NCBI GenBank assembly: GCA_027730885.1
Contig: JAQCHM010000231.1
Span: 1-5,653, forward strand
Source of the DNA: Actinomycetota bacterium
GTDB lineage: Bacteria > Actinomycetota > Acidimicrobiia > Acidimicrobiales > SZUA-35
Direction of reading: 5' to 3'
DNA length: 5,653 nt
Shown one piece after another: positions 5,471 through 5,653 of this stretch. How positions within the stretch are numbered: the first letter of the stretch is position 1; every line of letters starts with the position of its first letter. The notes below the pieces were generated by a model, which saw only the letters and a program-made list of their open reading frames with translations, searched no databases and was not told the origin of the DNA. Made by a program: the position numbers and the translations under genes.

Positions 5471-5653
5471 GTGCCGACGTGGCGGTTGCGTATCGAGAGC
5501 GACGACGACAGCGAGTGTTGCGTACTGGTGGAGGGCCCAGCCACGACGCCGATCGCCGAGCTGATCCGCCAACTCGGCTGCATGGGTTTGGGCAAGTCAG
5601 GTTTGGGCAAGTCAGGTTTGGGCAAGTCAGGTTTGGGCAAGTCAGGTTTGGGC
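5471..5653 (+). CDS. Start of a probable FHA/FtsK-type (EccC-like) or ubiquitin-like secretion protein, runs off right edge
   Basis: An open frame from GTG 5471 to the window end (61 codons), 12 bases after the WXG100 stop and in the same frame. The first ~36 residues, WRLRIESDDD then CVLVEGPATTPIAELIRQLG, have the strand-strand-helix pattern of the beta-grasp segment that opens many actinobacterial FHA-FtsK/SpoIIIE secretion ATPases (also seen in EccD/YukD proteins). The WXG100 gene just upstream agrees with that, but no ATPase or FHA motif is reached, so the assignment is inference. From residue 38 on the sequence is M followed by GLGKS repeated. No clear ribosome site precedes GTG 5471; TTG 5486, just after GGCGG, is an alternative start giving a protein beginning at LRIESDDD. 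The partial frame could also be disrupted by the repeat. Confidence 0.5.
   Translation, partial: MPTWRLRIESDDDSECCVLVEGPATTPIAELIRQLGCMGLGKSGLGKSGLGKSGLGKSGLG
5585..5653 (+). repeat. Perfect 15-bp tandem repeat, unit GGTTTGGGCAAGTCA
   Basis: Four complete identical copies (5585-5599, 5600-5614, 5615-5629, 5630-5644) and nine bases of a fifth at the window end. The length is a multiple of three, and in the frame of the 5471 gene each unit encodes Gly-Leu-Gly-Lys-Ser. The unit is 8/15 G+C and uses GGT, TTG and TCA codons, unlike the surrounding G/C-ending codon use, which suggests a recent expansion. The total copy number cannot be seen. Confidence 0.95.

Noticed and set aside
5585..5653. GxxxxGK[ST] Walker A matches in the terminal repeat
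   Set aside because: They arise only because GLGKS repeats every five residues; there is no surrounding P-loop strand-helix context.
5585..5653. CRISPR array
   Set aside because: Copies are 15 bp and directly adjacent, with no spacers.

Overview
The window is very G+C-rich, with strong G/C bias at third codon positions and frequent GTG or TTG starts. It carries an SDR of the NDLGGA / NNAGILRD type, a MoxR-plus-DUF2201/VWA gene pair and a WXG100 gene. This combination suggests an actinobacterium, possibly of the Acidimicrobiia. The lineage is inferred from protein style only; no marker gene is present.

Layout: (1) Positions 1-433, minus strand: the N-terminal part of a short-chain dehydrogenase that runs off the left edge. 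(2) Positions 526-1737, plus strand, divergent from the SDR: a 403-residue protein with an N-terminal PhyH-type Fe(II)/2-oxoglutarate dioxygenase domain and a C-terminal region that looks like a degenerate Nudix fold. (3) Positions 4929-1675, minus strand: a compact three-gene operon, in transcription order a MoxR-type AAA+ ATPase, a DUF2201 protein (metallopeptidase-like N-terminus plus C-terminal VWA domain) and an unrecognised 287-residue protein. The last gene overlaps the 3' end of the PhyH gene tail to tail. (4) Positions 4930-5161: a divergent intergenic region with a strong plus-strand hairpin-plus-T-tract that has no obvious gene to terminate, a possible competing hairpin, and a 12-bp palindrome. 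(5) Positions 5162-5653, plus strand: a WXG100-like (ESX) protein, then the start of a second gene whose N-terminus resembles the ubiquitin-like/FHA-FtsK front end of type VII secretion ATPases. That gene runs into a perfect 15-bp tandem repeat (GLGKS repeated) that reaches the window end.

How they may work together: MoxR ATPases usually act with a VWA partner as a chaperone or remodelling machine, so genes 4929-1675 are probably one functional unit with the third protein as its accessory or client. The divergent WXG100/FtsK-like genes suggest a type VII-like secretion locus beginning at the right edge; a link to the MoxR operon is only a neighbourhood inference. The SDR and PhyH genes look like separate metabolic functions. 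The points most worth a second look are the PhyH/degenerate-Nudix fusion, the loss of the catalytic Glu in the DUF2201 metallopeptidase motif, the attenuator-like intergenic structure, and the in-frame tandem repeat at the window edge.
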